Shown here: positions 27,475 through 34,975 of the stretch, in pieces
Numbering within the stretch: the stretch's first letter is position 1
How the letters are laid out: every line of letters begins with the position of its first letter
NCBI GenBank assembly: GCA_035542155.1
Contig: DATKLX010000211.1
Span: forward strand, 1 to 35,038
Source of the DNA: DATKLX01 sp035542155
GTDB lineage: Bacteria > Chloroflexota > Anaerolineae > Anaerolineales > Anaerolineaceae
Direction of reading: 5' to 3'
DNA length: 35,038 nt
Notes under the pieces: model-generated
What the model was told of the DNA's origin: nothing
The model's database searches: none
What the model saw: only the letters and a program-made list of their open reading frames with translations
Program-made: the position numbers and the translations under genes

Positions 27475-28242
27475 CTATCGAAACAAGTCCTGTTCTTTTG
27501 GACGAATCAGCTCGGTGAGACTCCCCTCGCGCAAAGGATAAGGGAATCCGCGGACGTGAACCACCGGAATGCCCTCTGCAGCCTGGCCCATCACCAGAGA
27601 AGCCGCGGCAGCGAGCTCGTCGGCGACAGCAATCTGGGTGATGCGCAGAGAATATCCAAACAGATCCAGCCGCCCACGCATATCGACCACGCCGGGGATG
27701 CCGGAGAGCCCGATACATGCCCCAACGACGCCATTCCGCCAGGCGCGGCCATGCGTATCGATGACCATCACGCCCAGGCCGAGGCCTGCGGAGGATTCCA
27801 GCTCACGGCGAATATTCCCCGCGGAGCCATCCGGATCCAGGGGGAGAAGGAGCACCCAATCGTCCGGATCGCCGTCCAGGCCGCCCACGTTCGAATGGTC
27901 GATCCCCGCGTTGGCGCACACAAATCCCAGGCGATGCTCGACGATCAACGCTCCCGGACGGGTGCGCAGGATAGAGCGGCTTTCCTGAAGCACCAGTTCG
28001 ACGAAGCGGGGATCTTTTTCAGTTTGCCGGGCAATGTGGACCGCTTCCGGGGATGGGCTGACCTGGCAGAGATTGACAAGCCGACCTTCCGCCTTGCTGA
28101 CGATCTTCTGGGCGAGGATAAAAATATCTCCCTCCTGCAAGGTGATCCCGGCTGCCTGTGTGGAATGAAAGATGAAACTGGCCAGTGGATCGCCCGATTG
28201 GATCAGAGGGAGACCGGTTAGCGGAGTGATCTGAAGTGTCAT
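27475..28242 (-). CDS. cofE: coenzyme F420-0:L-glutamate ligase
   Basis: This 255-residue enzyme adds glutamate to F420-0 using GTP to build the polyglutamate tail. Family stretches include LQEGDIFILAQKIVSKAEGR (35-54), VCANAGIDHSNVGG (108-121), VMVIDTHGRAWRNGVVGACIG (about 158-178, with the metal-site Asp), and DELAAAASLVMGQAAEGIPV. It is the stand-alone archaeal-like form, without the C-terminal nitroreductase-like domain of mycobacterial FbiB. The 56-bp gap upstream separates it from the F420 reductase gene; the ribosome site is weak (GGTGGAA). Confidence 0.94.
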   Translation of the reverse strand: MTLQITPLTGLPLIQSGDPLASFIFHSTQAAGITLQEGDIFILAQKIVSKAEGRLVNLCQVSPSPEAVHIARQTEKDPRFVELVLQESRSILRTRPGALIVEHRLGFVCANAGIDHSNVGGLDGDPDDWVLLLPLDPDGSAGNIRRELESSAGLGLGVMVIDTHGRAWRNGVVGACIGLSGIPGVVDMRGRLDLFGYSLRITQIAVADELAAAASLVMGQAAEGIPVVHVRGFPYPLREGSLTELIRPKEQDLFR

Positions 28243-28298
28243 AAAGCTCGAAATTCCACCGTAGCAACCTCTCGTGGAGAAAAGGAAGTGTAAGAATC

Positions 28299-28979
28299 TC
28301 AGGCTGGAATCCCGGTTATTTTAATTCCCGCTGATTGTACACCATACTGTTTATTTAGACCAATCAAGATCGAAGTCAGCCCTTCGGGGACCACTGAATT
28401 TTCCAGAGGACCCGCATCCCAACCGACGAGTCCCATTTTTACGATGAGATCCAGCACCTGAACGCGGGCAGCCTTGCTGGTGCCGCAGACGAGGATATCA
28501 CATTCGATCGGCTCGTCATGAAGAAGGCGCTCGTAGGACAGGTTTTGAAATGCCGAGACAATCTCGACGCCTTCACCCAGGATCTGGCGGGCTTCCATGG
28601 CCGCGCTTCCCGCCGGGGGCATCTGGACCCTCGTCACCCTGGGCGGCGCCAGTGGGACCGTGACATCGACCACAATTTTGCCCTGCACGATGGGCTGGAT
28701 TGTCCGCAAGGTATCGGCGTGGGCGGAATATGGCACGGTGACCACCACCAGGTCCCCCGCTGCAGCGGCGTCTGGATTGGCCAGGCCTTCGACACAATCC
28801 TCCCTGCCCAGCAGGGCTTTCATCTCCGCGGCGGCAGCCTGGGCGCGTTCCACCTGGCGCGAGCCGATCAGGATGGTGTAGCCGGCCTTAGCCCAGCGGT
28901 AAGCGAGGCCTTTGCCTTCTTTACCGGTGCCGCCGACGACAGCAATGCTACGGATTGCCTGGATAGGGTTGTCAGTCAT
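28299..28979 (-). CDS. npdG: F420:NADPH oxidoreductase
   Basis: This 226-residue Rossmann enzyme exchanges hydride between NADP(H) and F420, linking the F420 pool to central redox metabolism. The N-terminal VVGGTGKEGKGLAYRWAKAG (14-33) is the family's nucleotide loop with the GTGKEG signature of NpdG/Fno proteins. IGSR (38-41) follows for the NADP ribose phosphate, then VVTVPYSAH and VSAFQNLSYERL. The start overlaps the SsnA-like gene by ATGA. With cofC, cofD, cofE and the LLM enzyme it makes the cluster able both to synthesise and to reduce F420. Confidence 0.93.
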   Translation of the reverse strand: MTDNPIQAIRSIAVVGGTGKEGKGLAYRWAKAGYTILIGSRQVERAQAAAAEMKALLGREDCVEGLANPDAAAAGDLVVVTVPYSAHADTLRTIQPIVQGKIVVDVTVPLAPPRVTRVQMPPAGSAAMEARQILGEGVEIVSAFQNLSYERLLHDEPIECDILVCGTSKAARVQVLDLIVKMGLVGWDAGPLENSVVPEGLTSILIGLNKQYGVQSAGIKITGIPA

Positions 28980-30322
28980 TGTATTCTCCGATTGTATTGC
29001 TCCCAGATGGAAGGAACCAGGTCGCTGGCTTCAGCAGCGACCTCAGCTTCGTCGATGGTCTTCAATTTGCGGTCTTGCATCAGCACGTTACCAGACCCGA
29101 TGGTGGCAGTGATCATGCTCTCGTTGAAGCCAAAGAGGATGTGCCAGGGCAGGTTGCCAGCAGTCAGCGGGGTGAAGGGATGGTAGTCGACGAAGATCAG
29201 GTCGGCGGCTGCCCCTGGAACGATCACTCCAACCGGGGCTCCGAAAATCGATGAGGCCAATGCCGAGTTGTTGTAGACTGCCATTTGGATCACGTCCATC
29301 CCATTCATGCGGCGCGGATCGCGGTTCCAGACCTTATGCACCAGGTAGGCGGCTTTCCATTCCTCCCACATGTCATGAAGGAAGCCGTCGTTGCCCATGC
29401 AAACCTTGATCCCGGCGCGAAGGTAACTCTCCACCGGCGCAACCCCAACCGCATTGTTCATATTAGAGCGGGGCTGGTGGGTCACCCAGGTCTGGTGGGC
29501 GGCGAGGATTTCAGCTTCGCGGATGTCGATATGGACGGCGTGCGCCGCGATGGTTCTGGCGTTGAGGATGCCGTGCTTCTCCAGGCGGTCCACCACACGC
29601 CGGCCCGTTTTGGCCAGGCTGTCGTACTCGTCCACCGGATCCTCAGCGACGTGGACGTGGAAACCCACGTCATCGGGAGCCGCCGAACGGCAGGCATCCA
29701 GGGTCGCCTCCGAGAGGGTCAGGCTGGCGTGCAGGCCAAAATGGGCAGCCAGGCGGCCCTGCGCGGGATGCTCGCGGCGCACACGCTGGATGAAGCGGGT
29801 ATTTTCTGCGATCCCCTGGCGGGTTCTCTCTTCCCCGTCCCGGTCGGTGACCTCATAACACAAAGAGGCGCGCACCCCGGCCTGGTCCACGGCGGCAGCG
29901 ATCACATCCAGCGAGCCAGGGATCGAATTTGGGGAGGCATGGTGGTCGATCAGCATGGTCGTCCCGTGGCGGATTGCGTCGGCGAGGCAGACAAGGGCGG
30001 AATAACGGACGGCTTGATCGGTGAGGGATTTATCCAGCGGCCACCAGAGCTTGTTGAGAATTTCCGAAAAATTTTCGGGCGCTGTACCGGGGATGGCCAT
30101 CCCGCGAGAAAAAGCGCCGTAGAAATGTGTGTGCGCGCAGATATTTCCCGGCATCACATATTGGCCCCCCGCATCGAGGATTTCGACTCCCGGGAATCTG
30201 TTTTTCAGCTCGTTCTGGCTGCCCAGTGCGGCGATCTTTCCATCCTGGATCAGCAGGGCATGATCCATCAAAATCCGGTTCGGCTGCTCCCAGGTAACCA
30301 CATTCGCGTTTGTAATCAGCAT
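28976..30322 (-). CDS. ssnA: SsnA-like metal-dependent aminohydrolase
   Basis: This 448-residue amidohydrolase resembles E. coli SsnA: HTHFYGAFSRG (64-74), LWWPLDKSL (92-100), IDHHASPNSIPGSLDVI (125-141) and RSNMNNAVG are shared features as I recall them. Likely metal ligands are His64, His66, His224 or neighbours, His261 and Asp312. SsnA accompanies selenium-dependent purine hydroxylases; related enzymes deaminate or dechlorinate N-heterocycles such as guanine, cytosine and triazines. The frame runs back to a TTG at 30400, but ATG 30322 has a near-perfect GGAGGTGAT ribosome site 3 nt upstream and starts with the family's MLITNANVV. It would open or deaminate a heterocycle before or after hydroxylation. 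The substrate is inferred, not shown. Confidence 0.88.
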   Translation of the reverse strand: MLITNANVVTWEQPNRILMDHALLIQDGKIAALGSQNELKNRFPGVEILDAGGQYVMPGNICAHTHFYGAFSRGMAIPGTAPENFSEILNKLWWPLDKSLTDQAVRYSALVCLADAIRHGTTMLIDHHASPNSIPGSLDVIAAAVDQAGVRASLCYEVTDRDGEERTRQGIAENTRFIQRVRREHPAQGRLAAHFGLHASLTLSEATLDACRSAAPDDVGFHVHVAEDPVDEYDSLAKTGRRVVDRLEKHGILNARTIAAHAVHIDIREAEILAAHQTWVTHQPRSNMNNAVGVAPVESYLRAGIKVCMGNDGFLHDMWEEWKAAYLVHKVWNRDPRRMNGMDVIQMAVYNNSALASSIFGAPVGVIVPGAAADLIFVDYHPFTPLTAGNLPWHILFGFNESMITATIGSGNVLMQDRKLKTIDEAEVAAEASDLVPSIWEQYNRRIQ

Positions 30323-30396
30323 TCCATCACCTCCATGATTTGGTTGAGTCACCGAACTGCAACGTAATGCATTCAGCCCTTCCCGGACGGGATCAT

Positions 30397-31026
30397 TCAA
30401 TCGAAAACTGCGCTAAGAGCCGGGTCGTGTAAAAGAGCATATGCGTCCTGGATATACCGCGGCTGCGTTCGGAATGGGGAGAGCGGAGGGAGATCATCTA
30501 CATTGAAAAAGCCGACCGCGCTGGTCTCATTGCTAATAGTCGCCTCGCCGCCCAGCAGATCGCACAGGAAAACGATCTTGTAGGCGTGATAGACGGCAAT
30601 CGGCTCGCGGTCGTGGTTTGCCTCGTATACCCCAATCACCTGGCAGGCTTTCACCTGGTAGCCGCTTTCTTCGCGGACCTCACGCTCGACCATCGAAGAC
30701 GGCGGCTCGTTAACATCCGCCCAACCCCCAGGAAGCGACCAGCCGCCATCCTGACGCTCGCGGACCAGCAAGACCCGGTCCTCCTGAAAGACTGCCGCGC
30801 GCACGTCAATTTTCGGGCAGGCATAACCGCGTTCCGCCATAAATATCTGGTTGAAAGTCTCCACAGGCAGATCGGAAGCTTTGGAAAAGATCTCGCTGGC
30901 AATATCGATCAGGCGCTGGTAACGCATGCGGTCAAAATCGTTGGAACTGAAATGCAGCCCAGTCTGGCCGATCGCCTGAATATCCCTGGCCCAGTCCAAC
31001 CAGAGCGGCCCCACCACCGATTTCAT
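30397..31026 (-). CDS. NUDIX hydrolase with N-terminal helical domain
   Basis: This 209-residue protein has an N-terminal domain of about 65 residues (LDWARDIQAIGQTGLHF, as in ADP-sugar or nucleotide NUDIX proteins of the Nudix_hydro type). A canonical NUDIX box follows at 101-123: G-x5-E-x7-REVREESGY. It would cleave a nucleoside diphosphate linked to another moiety, for example ADP-ribose or a dinucleotide cofactor. ATG 31026 has GGGAGG 4 nt upstream and is preferred to earlier in-frame starts that run into the Mo-subunit gene. It lies between a hydroxylase and an SsnA-like gene; whether its substrate relates to them is unknown. Confidence 0.88.
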   Translation of the reverse strand: MKSVVGPLWLDWARDIQAIGQTGLHFSSNDFDRMRYQRLIDIASEIFSKASDLPVETFNQIFMAERGYACPKIDVRAAVFQEDRVLLVRERQDGGWSLPGGWADVNEPPSSMVEREVREESGYQVKACQVIGVYEANHDREPIAVYHAYKIVFLCDLLGGEATISNETSAVGFFNVDDLPPLSPFRTQPRYIQDAYALLHDPALSAVFD

Positions 31027-31054
31027 CGTCCCTCCCTCATGATTCATCCTTGAT

Positions 31055-33856
31055 TCATTCCACTTTCCAATCCCCAACCAGCGCCCGAACGATCTTTTCC
31101 TGATCTACCGGCAGGTGGTCGACGCGCACGCCGACCGCGTTGTAGATGGCATTGGTAATCGCAGGTGTGGTTGGGATACTGACAATCTCCCCAACGCCTT
31201 TCGCTCCATACGGCCCATCCGCGGTCGGATGCTCGACGATGATCGAGGTGATCTCCGGGGCATGCATGATTCCCGGGATGCGATAGCGGGCTAGCCGGTC
31301 GCTGAAAACCTGACCCTGGTCGACAATGAACTCCTCGGTCAGGGCGTTTCCAAGGCCCATCATCACCCCGCCCTCCACCTGGCCCTGCAGACCGAGGGGG
31401 TTGATGGCGCAGCCAACATCGGTAGCGGCGACGACACGCAGCACGCAGGTTTCTCCGGTGAGGGTGTTGACCTCGACTTCCGCTGCCTGCGCAGCAAACG
31501 AGAACGCGAAATGCATATCGCCGCCTTCACCGAGCGGCTGCGTGGCCGGCGCCCAGTACTCATACAACGCTTTCGGCGGGCGGCCTTCGGCCTGCATCTC
31601 CGCAGCGACCTCGCCGATGGAGATGGAATGGCCATTGACACGCGCCAGGCCTTCGATGAAGCGAATCTGATCGGGGGCAACATCATATTTCTCGGCAATG
31701 GTACTGGCGAGCGCCTGGCGGAGCGCTTTAGCCGCCCCACGAGCAGCGTTCCCGGCCACGTAGGTCTGGCGGGAGGCCGTCGTCGGGCCGCCGTCGGGGG
31801 TGAGATCTGTGTCCGAGAGGAGCACCTTCACCCGGGAAGGCGGCAGGGCCAGCTCTTCGGCGACTATCATCTGCAGCACGGTGACCAGTCCCTGTCCGAT
31901 CTCCGCGGAAGATGTACGCACTTCTGCCGTGCCATTGCCGTACAGCTCCACCTCCGCCCCGGCCTTATCCGGAGCGCCGCCGCCCAGCCCGGTATTTTTG
32001 TAACCGACAGCCAGTCCCCAGGCACGGCGCAGATGAGGCGCGCCCGGTACTTCGCGACTCACAAACGGCCGCGGTCCGACCAGACGGATCACTTCAGCCA
32101 TGGTTTTCTCCAGGCATTCGTTCAATCCCACACTTTCCCGCAGAACCTGGCCTGTGTTGGTGATATCCCCGACCTGCAGGTTGTTCTTGCGGCGTATCTC
32201 CGCCGAATCGAAGCCCAGCTCCTCCGCGAGCATATCCATCATGCTCTCGATCGCAAATGCGGACTGGGTCACCCCAAACCCGCGGAAGGCGCCGGCAGGG
32301 GGATTGTTGGTATACATGGCATAGCAGTCGGCCCGGACGTGCGGTACCCGGTAGGGCCCCGCCGAATGGGTGGTGGCGCGGGTCATCACTTTTTCACCCA
32401 GGGATGCGTACGCGCCGGTATCGCCGTAGAGCTCGGTCTCGACCGCGGTCAGGGTCCCATCGCGCTTCGCGCCCATTTTAACGCGGATTTGAGTGGCGTG
32501 ACGCTTGGGGTGGGCGATCAGGCTTTCATGGCGGTCGTAGAGGATTTTGACCGGGCGGTGGGTGGCTTCAGCGAGCAGAGCGGCATGGATCTGGCCCATG
32601 ATGTCCTCTTTGCCGCCAAATCCGCCGCCGATGAGCATGCCGATGATGCGCACCCGGTCTTCCGGCCAACCCAGGGCGCGAGCGACCTGCTCGCGGTCCT
32701 GGTAAGGGATCTGCGAGCCAACGTAGACCTCCATTCGGTCCTCGGGGGTCACGCGGGCGATGCTGCATTCCGGCTCGATGAAGGCATGATCGGTGGTAGC
32801 GGTGTGGAAGGTGTGCTCAAGAATCACGTCAGCCTCGGCGAATCCCTGTTCCAGATCGCCTTTGCGGACTTTGATGTGCTTGAGCAGGTTGCCCTTCGAG
32901 TGGAGATGCTCCGCCTTCAGCTGTCGCGCCTGGACCGGGTCGCTGATCACCGGCATCAGGTCGTATTCGGCCTCAATCAGTTCCACCGCCTGGAGAGCGA
33001 TCTCGCGGGTCTCGGCGGCAACCACCGCGATAGCGTCGCCCACATAGCGGATCCGCTCGCCCACGCCGACCAGAATCGGCCAGTCGGGGATGACCAGTCC
33101 GTGGGTTCTGGCGGCGGGAAGATCCTCCGCGGTCAGGACAGCAACCGTGCCTGGGAGGGCGCGGGCTTTCTCCACATCGATCGACTTGAGGAATGCATGC
33201 GGCACCATGGCCCGCCTGGTCGCGCCGTGGAGCATGCCTTCGAATCGCAGGTCATCCGAATAGATGGCGGTCCCATTGACCTTGGCAACCGCCTCGGGAC
33301 GAATCTGAATCCTGCCCACCACCCGCTGAGCCAGCGTCGAGTCGGGGACGTGGGGCTCCTCCACCGGTTGGCCCGTGCGTATGGCTTTGGCGGCGGCGAG
33401 GATCGACTGCTCGATGGCCGGATAACCCGCGCAGCGGCAGAGAGTATCCTTTAAGGCATCGCGAATCGCTTTTTGGTCGGGATTCGGATTTTGTTTGAGC
33501 AGAGCATATGCGGTCAGAAGCTGGCCCGGGATGCAGAAGCCGCACTGCACCGCGCCGTGGAGCACAAAGGCTTCCTGGAGTGGATGGAGGTTCGAGCTAC
33601 CCTGCGACGCCACGGCGGCCAGACCTTCAATGGTAAGAATCTGTTTGCCATCAGCGCGGACTGCCGGAAACGTGCAGGAGATCACCGGCTCGCCGTCGAC
33701 CAAAACGGTGCAGGAGCCGCACTCCGCCTCATTGCAGCCAATTTTGGTACCGATCAGACCCAGCCGCTCGCGGAGGAGGCCGGACAACATTTCACCGGGG
33801 CGAGCTTCCAGCTCAACTGCTTTCCCGTTCACCGTTAATTTCAAATGATCACTCAT
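31055..33856 (-). CDS. [2Fe-2S]-molybdopterin fusion subunit of a Mo hydroxylase (first system)
   Basis: This 933-residue fused protein begins with a two-cluster ferredoxin part: Cys41, 46, 49, 61 and Cys105, 108, 140, 142. The Mo domain starts near residue 175 (RVVGRIQIRPEAVAKVNGTA). Mo-site motifs are GGGFGGKEDIM, GAFRGFGVTQSAF and EIGQGLVTVL, with a C-terminal YGAKGVGEI containing the catalytic Glu. It is XDH-like: the CO-dehydrogenase Cys loop is missing. It is encoded 16 bp after its FAD subunit, past a hairpin. A purine or other N-heterocycle is the usual substrate type, supported by the nearby SsnA-like aminohydrolase; the real substrate is not known. Confidence 0.94.
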   Translation of the reverse strand: MSDHLKLTVNGKAVELEARPGEMLSGLLRERLGLIGTKIGCNEAECGSCTVLVDGEPVISCTFPAVRADGKQILTIEGLAAVASQGSSNLHPLQEAFVLHGAVQCGFCIPGQLLTAYALLKQNPNPDQKAIRDALKDTLCRCAGYPAIEQSILAAAKAIRTGQPVEEPHVPDSTLAQRVVGRIQIRPEAVAKVNGTAIYSDDLRFEGMLHGATRRAMVPHAFLKSIDVEKARALPGTVAVLTAEDLPAARTHGLVIPDWPILVGVGERIRYVGDAIAVVAAETREIALQAVELIEAEYDLMPVISDPVQARQLKAEHLHSKGNLLKHIKVRKGDLEQGFAEADVILEHTFHTATTDHAFIEPECSIARVTPEDRMEVYVGSQIPYQDREQVARALGWPEDRVRIIGMLIGGGFGGKEDIMGQIHAALLAEATHRPVKILYDRHESLIAHPKRHATQIRVKMGAKRDGTLTAVETELYGDTGAYASLGEKVMTRATTHSAGPYRVPHVRADCYAMYTNNPPAGAFRGFGVTQSAFAIESMMDMLAEELGFDSAEIRRKNNLQVGDITNTGQVLRESVGLNECLEKTMAEVIRLVGPRPFVSREVPGAPHLRRAWGLAVGYKNTGLGGGAPDKAGAEVELYGNGTAEVRTSSAEIGQGLVTVLQMIVAEELALPPSRVKVLLSDTDLTPDGGPTTASRQTYVAGNAARGAAKALRQALASTIAEKYDVAPDQIRFIEGLARVNGHSISIGEVAAEMQAEGRPPKALYEYWAPATQPLGEGGDMHFAFSFAAQAAEVEVNTLTGETCVLRVVAATDVGCAINPLGLQGQVEGGVMMGLGNALTEEFIVDQGQVFSDRLARYRIPGIMHAPEITSIIVEHPTADGPYGAKGVGEIVSIPTTPAITNAIYNAVGVRVDHLPVDQEKIVRALVGDWKVE

Positions 33857-33872
33857 GTCGGCTTTCTTTCCG

Positions 33873-34745
33873 TCATACTGCCCGATCCCAGGCAGTATGT
33901 ACGACCTGGTCCAATAACACCCGGCTCAGGTGTTTCCGGTATTCGGCGGAAGAACGGTGGGGACTGGCGCGAAAGTGGGCGTCGTCGAGCACCCCACGGG
34001 CGGCCTGCGACATCAGCTCGGCTGTCAAAGGCTGGCCGTGAAGGATTTTTTCCGCGCTTGCGGAGCGGCGTGGAACCGGTCCCGCAGGCCCGAGCGAAAC
34101 GCGGACATCGACGATACGGTCCCCGGCGCGCTCCAGCCAGACGGCCAGGTTCAAAATGGCGATCGCTACCCCCTGCGGGCGCATGACGCGGGCAAACGCA
34201 GAGGCCTGACCAGATCGTATCAGAGGCAGGTAGAAACCGACCAGCAGGTCATGCCGGGCATCCAGGGATGACTGGCCCGGTCCCTTAAATAGATCCAGGA
34301 TTGGCGCGCGGCGGATCCCATCTAGGCTAGCGATCTCGGCTTGCGCGTTCAACGCAATCAGAGCGATGGTCCCATCCGCCGCGGGAAGGGCGTGAGCGAC
34401 ATTCCCGCCCAGGGTAGCGGTATTGCGCACCTGCGGCCCTCCGATCAACGCACTGGCCTCCTGGAGCGCCCGGGCATGCCGGTGAACGAGGGGCGAAACG
34501 GTCATGACGCGCAGCGGCACAGCGGCTCCGATAAACAGCTCAAATCCGCGGATCTCCAGGCAGTTCAGCTCGGGGACAGCGGTGACATCGACGAGGAGGT
34601 CAACCGGTGGGTGGCGGGCCTGCTGCAAGTCCAACAACAGATCAGTGCCTCCCGCAATAATCCGGGCCGGACCAGGATAAGCGCTTAGAACCTGCAATGC
34701 ATCTTGGATTGTATGAGAGAGGTGATAATTCTTCCAGAGAGACAT
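33873..34745 (-). CDS. FAD-binding subunit of a Mo hydroxylase (first system)
   Basis: This 290-residue subunit passes electrons from the FeS clusters to an acceptor through FAD. Both flavin motifs are intact: RIIAGGTDLLL (28-38) and QVRNTATLGGNVAHALPAADG (about 106-126). It is the first gene of the long minus-strand cluster, about 100 nt downstream of a good promoter. I chose ATG 34745 (MSLWKNYHLSHTIQDALQVL) because the family sequence begins there. ATG 34760 is only five codons upstream and equally lacks a clear ribosome site, and the open frame to 34811 runs into the leader. Initiation therefore may be weak or controlled by leader structure. Confidence 0.93.
   Translation of the reverse strand: MSLWKNYHLSHTIQDALQVLSAYPGPARIIAGGTDLLLDLQQARHPPVDLLVDVTAVPELNCLEIRGFELFIGAAVPLRVMTVSPLVHRHARALQEASALIGGPQVRNTATLGGNVAHALPAADGTIALIALNAQAEIASLDGIRRAPILDLFKGPGQSSLDARHDLLVGFYLPLIRSGQASAFARVMRPQGVAIAILNLAVWLERAGDRIVDVRVSLGPAGPVPRRSASAEKILHGQPLTAELMSQAARGVLDDAHFRASPHRSSAEYRKHLSRVLLDQVVHTAWDRAV
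33874..33899 (-). promoter_or_regulatory. 9-bp stem-loop across the FAD-subunit stop codon
   Basis: CATACTGCC (33874-33882 on the plus strand) is the perfect complement of GGCAGTATG (33891-33899) with an 8-nt loop. The hairpin contains the last codons and part of the stop of the FAD-subunit gene, and ends 17 nt before the FeS-Mo fusion start. No T-run follows, so attenuation, mRNA processing or translational control is more likely than termination. Confidence 0.6.
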
Positions 34746-34769
34746 AGGATCGGTGGGCATATATAGACA

Positions 34770-34809
34770 GGCGGCACTTTTCGAGGGGCACACTCGGCCC
34801 GACGCCGCC
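34770..34809 (-). promoter_or_regulatory. structured 5' leader hairpin of the Mo-hydroxylase cluster
   Basis: In the leader between the promoter and the FAD-subunit gene, GGCGGC and GCCGCC (34770-34775 with 34804-34809) can pair, enclosing smaller stems such as GGGC/GCCC. It ends 24 nt before ATG 34745. Together with the missing ribosome site this could be an RNA control element; no known riboswitch could be recognised by eye. Confidence 0.4.
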
Positions 34810-34821
34810 ACGGCCTATACA

Positions 34822-34834
34822 GGTCGTGACGACC
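34822..34834. promoter_or_regulatory. 13-bp palindrome just downstream of the cluster promoter
   Basis: GGTCGTGACGACC is a perfect 6+1+6 inverted repeat about 15-27 nt after the predicted transcription start. This is a typical repressor position. It could equally fold as a small hairpin in the leader. No regulator gene for it is visible in the window. Confidence 0.45.
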
Positions 34835-34855
34835 ACCGATTCCAGATTGGTTAAC

Positions 34856-34884
34856 ATTGTAGCATAAAGGTGATGGAGAAGCAA
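34856..34884 (-). promoter_or_regulatory. sigma70-type promoter of the minus-strand cluster
   Basis: On the minus strand, TTGCTT (34879-34884) and TACAAT (34856-34861) are separated by exactly 17 bp, with a TG extended -10 element before the TACAAT. It lies upstream of the first Mo-hydroxylase gene and no equally good promoter was seen further down the cluster. Transcription would begin near 34848, giving a leader of about 100 nt. Confidence 0.7.
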
Positions 34885-34975
34885 ACCAGGCGAGAGAAGG
34901 TGTTTGTCCCAAGATTGGTAGGCGAATTTAGCAAAATCGCCCAGGCAGTTTTCTCCCTTGAAAGAGGATGCTCAG

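Noticed and set aside
30323..30400. N-terminal extension of the SsnA-like protein from the TTG at 30400
   Set aside because: ATG 30322 has a near-perfect ribosome site and begins at the family start; the extension has no family sequence.
31511..33454. 647-codon open frame on the plus strand opposite the FeS-Mo fusion
   Set aside because: It is a mirror of the strongly supported minus-strand gene, with low-complexity His/Arg/Gly-rich translation and no recognisable motif. Long antisense frames are expected in GC-rich genes.
11034..34745. Selenocysteine codons in the hydroxylases
   Set aside because: All genes are open without in-frame TGA; selenium dependence in this enzyme group is through a labile cofactor selenium, not selenocysteine.
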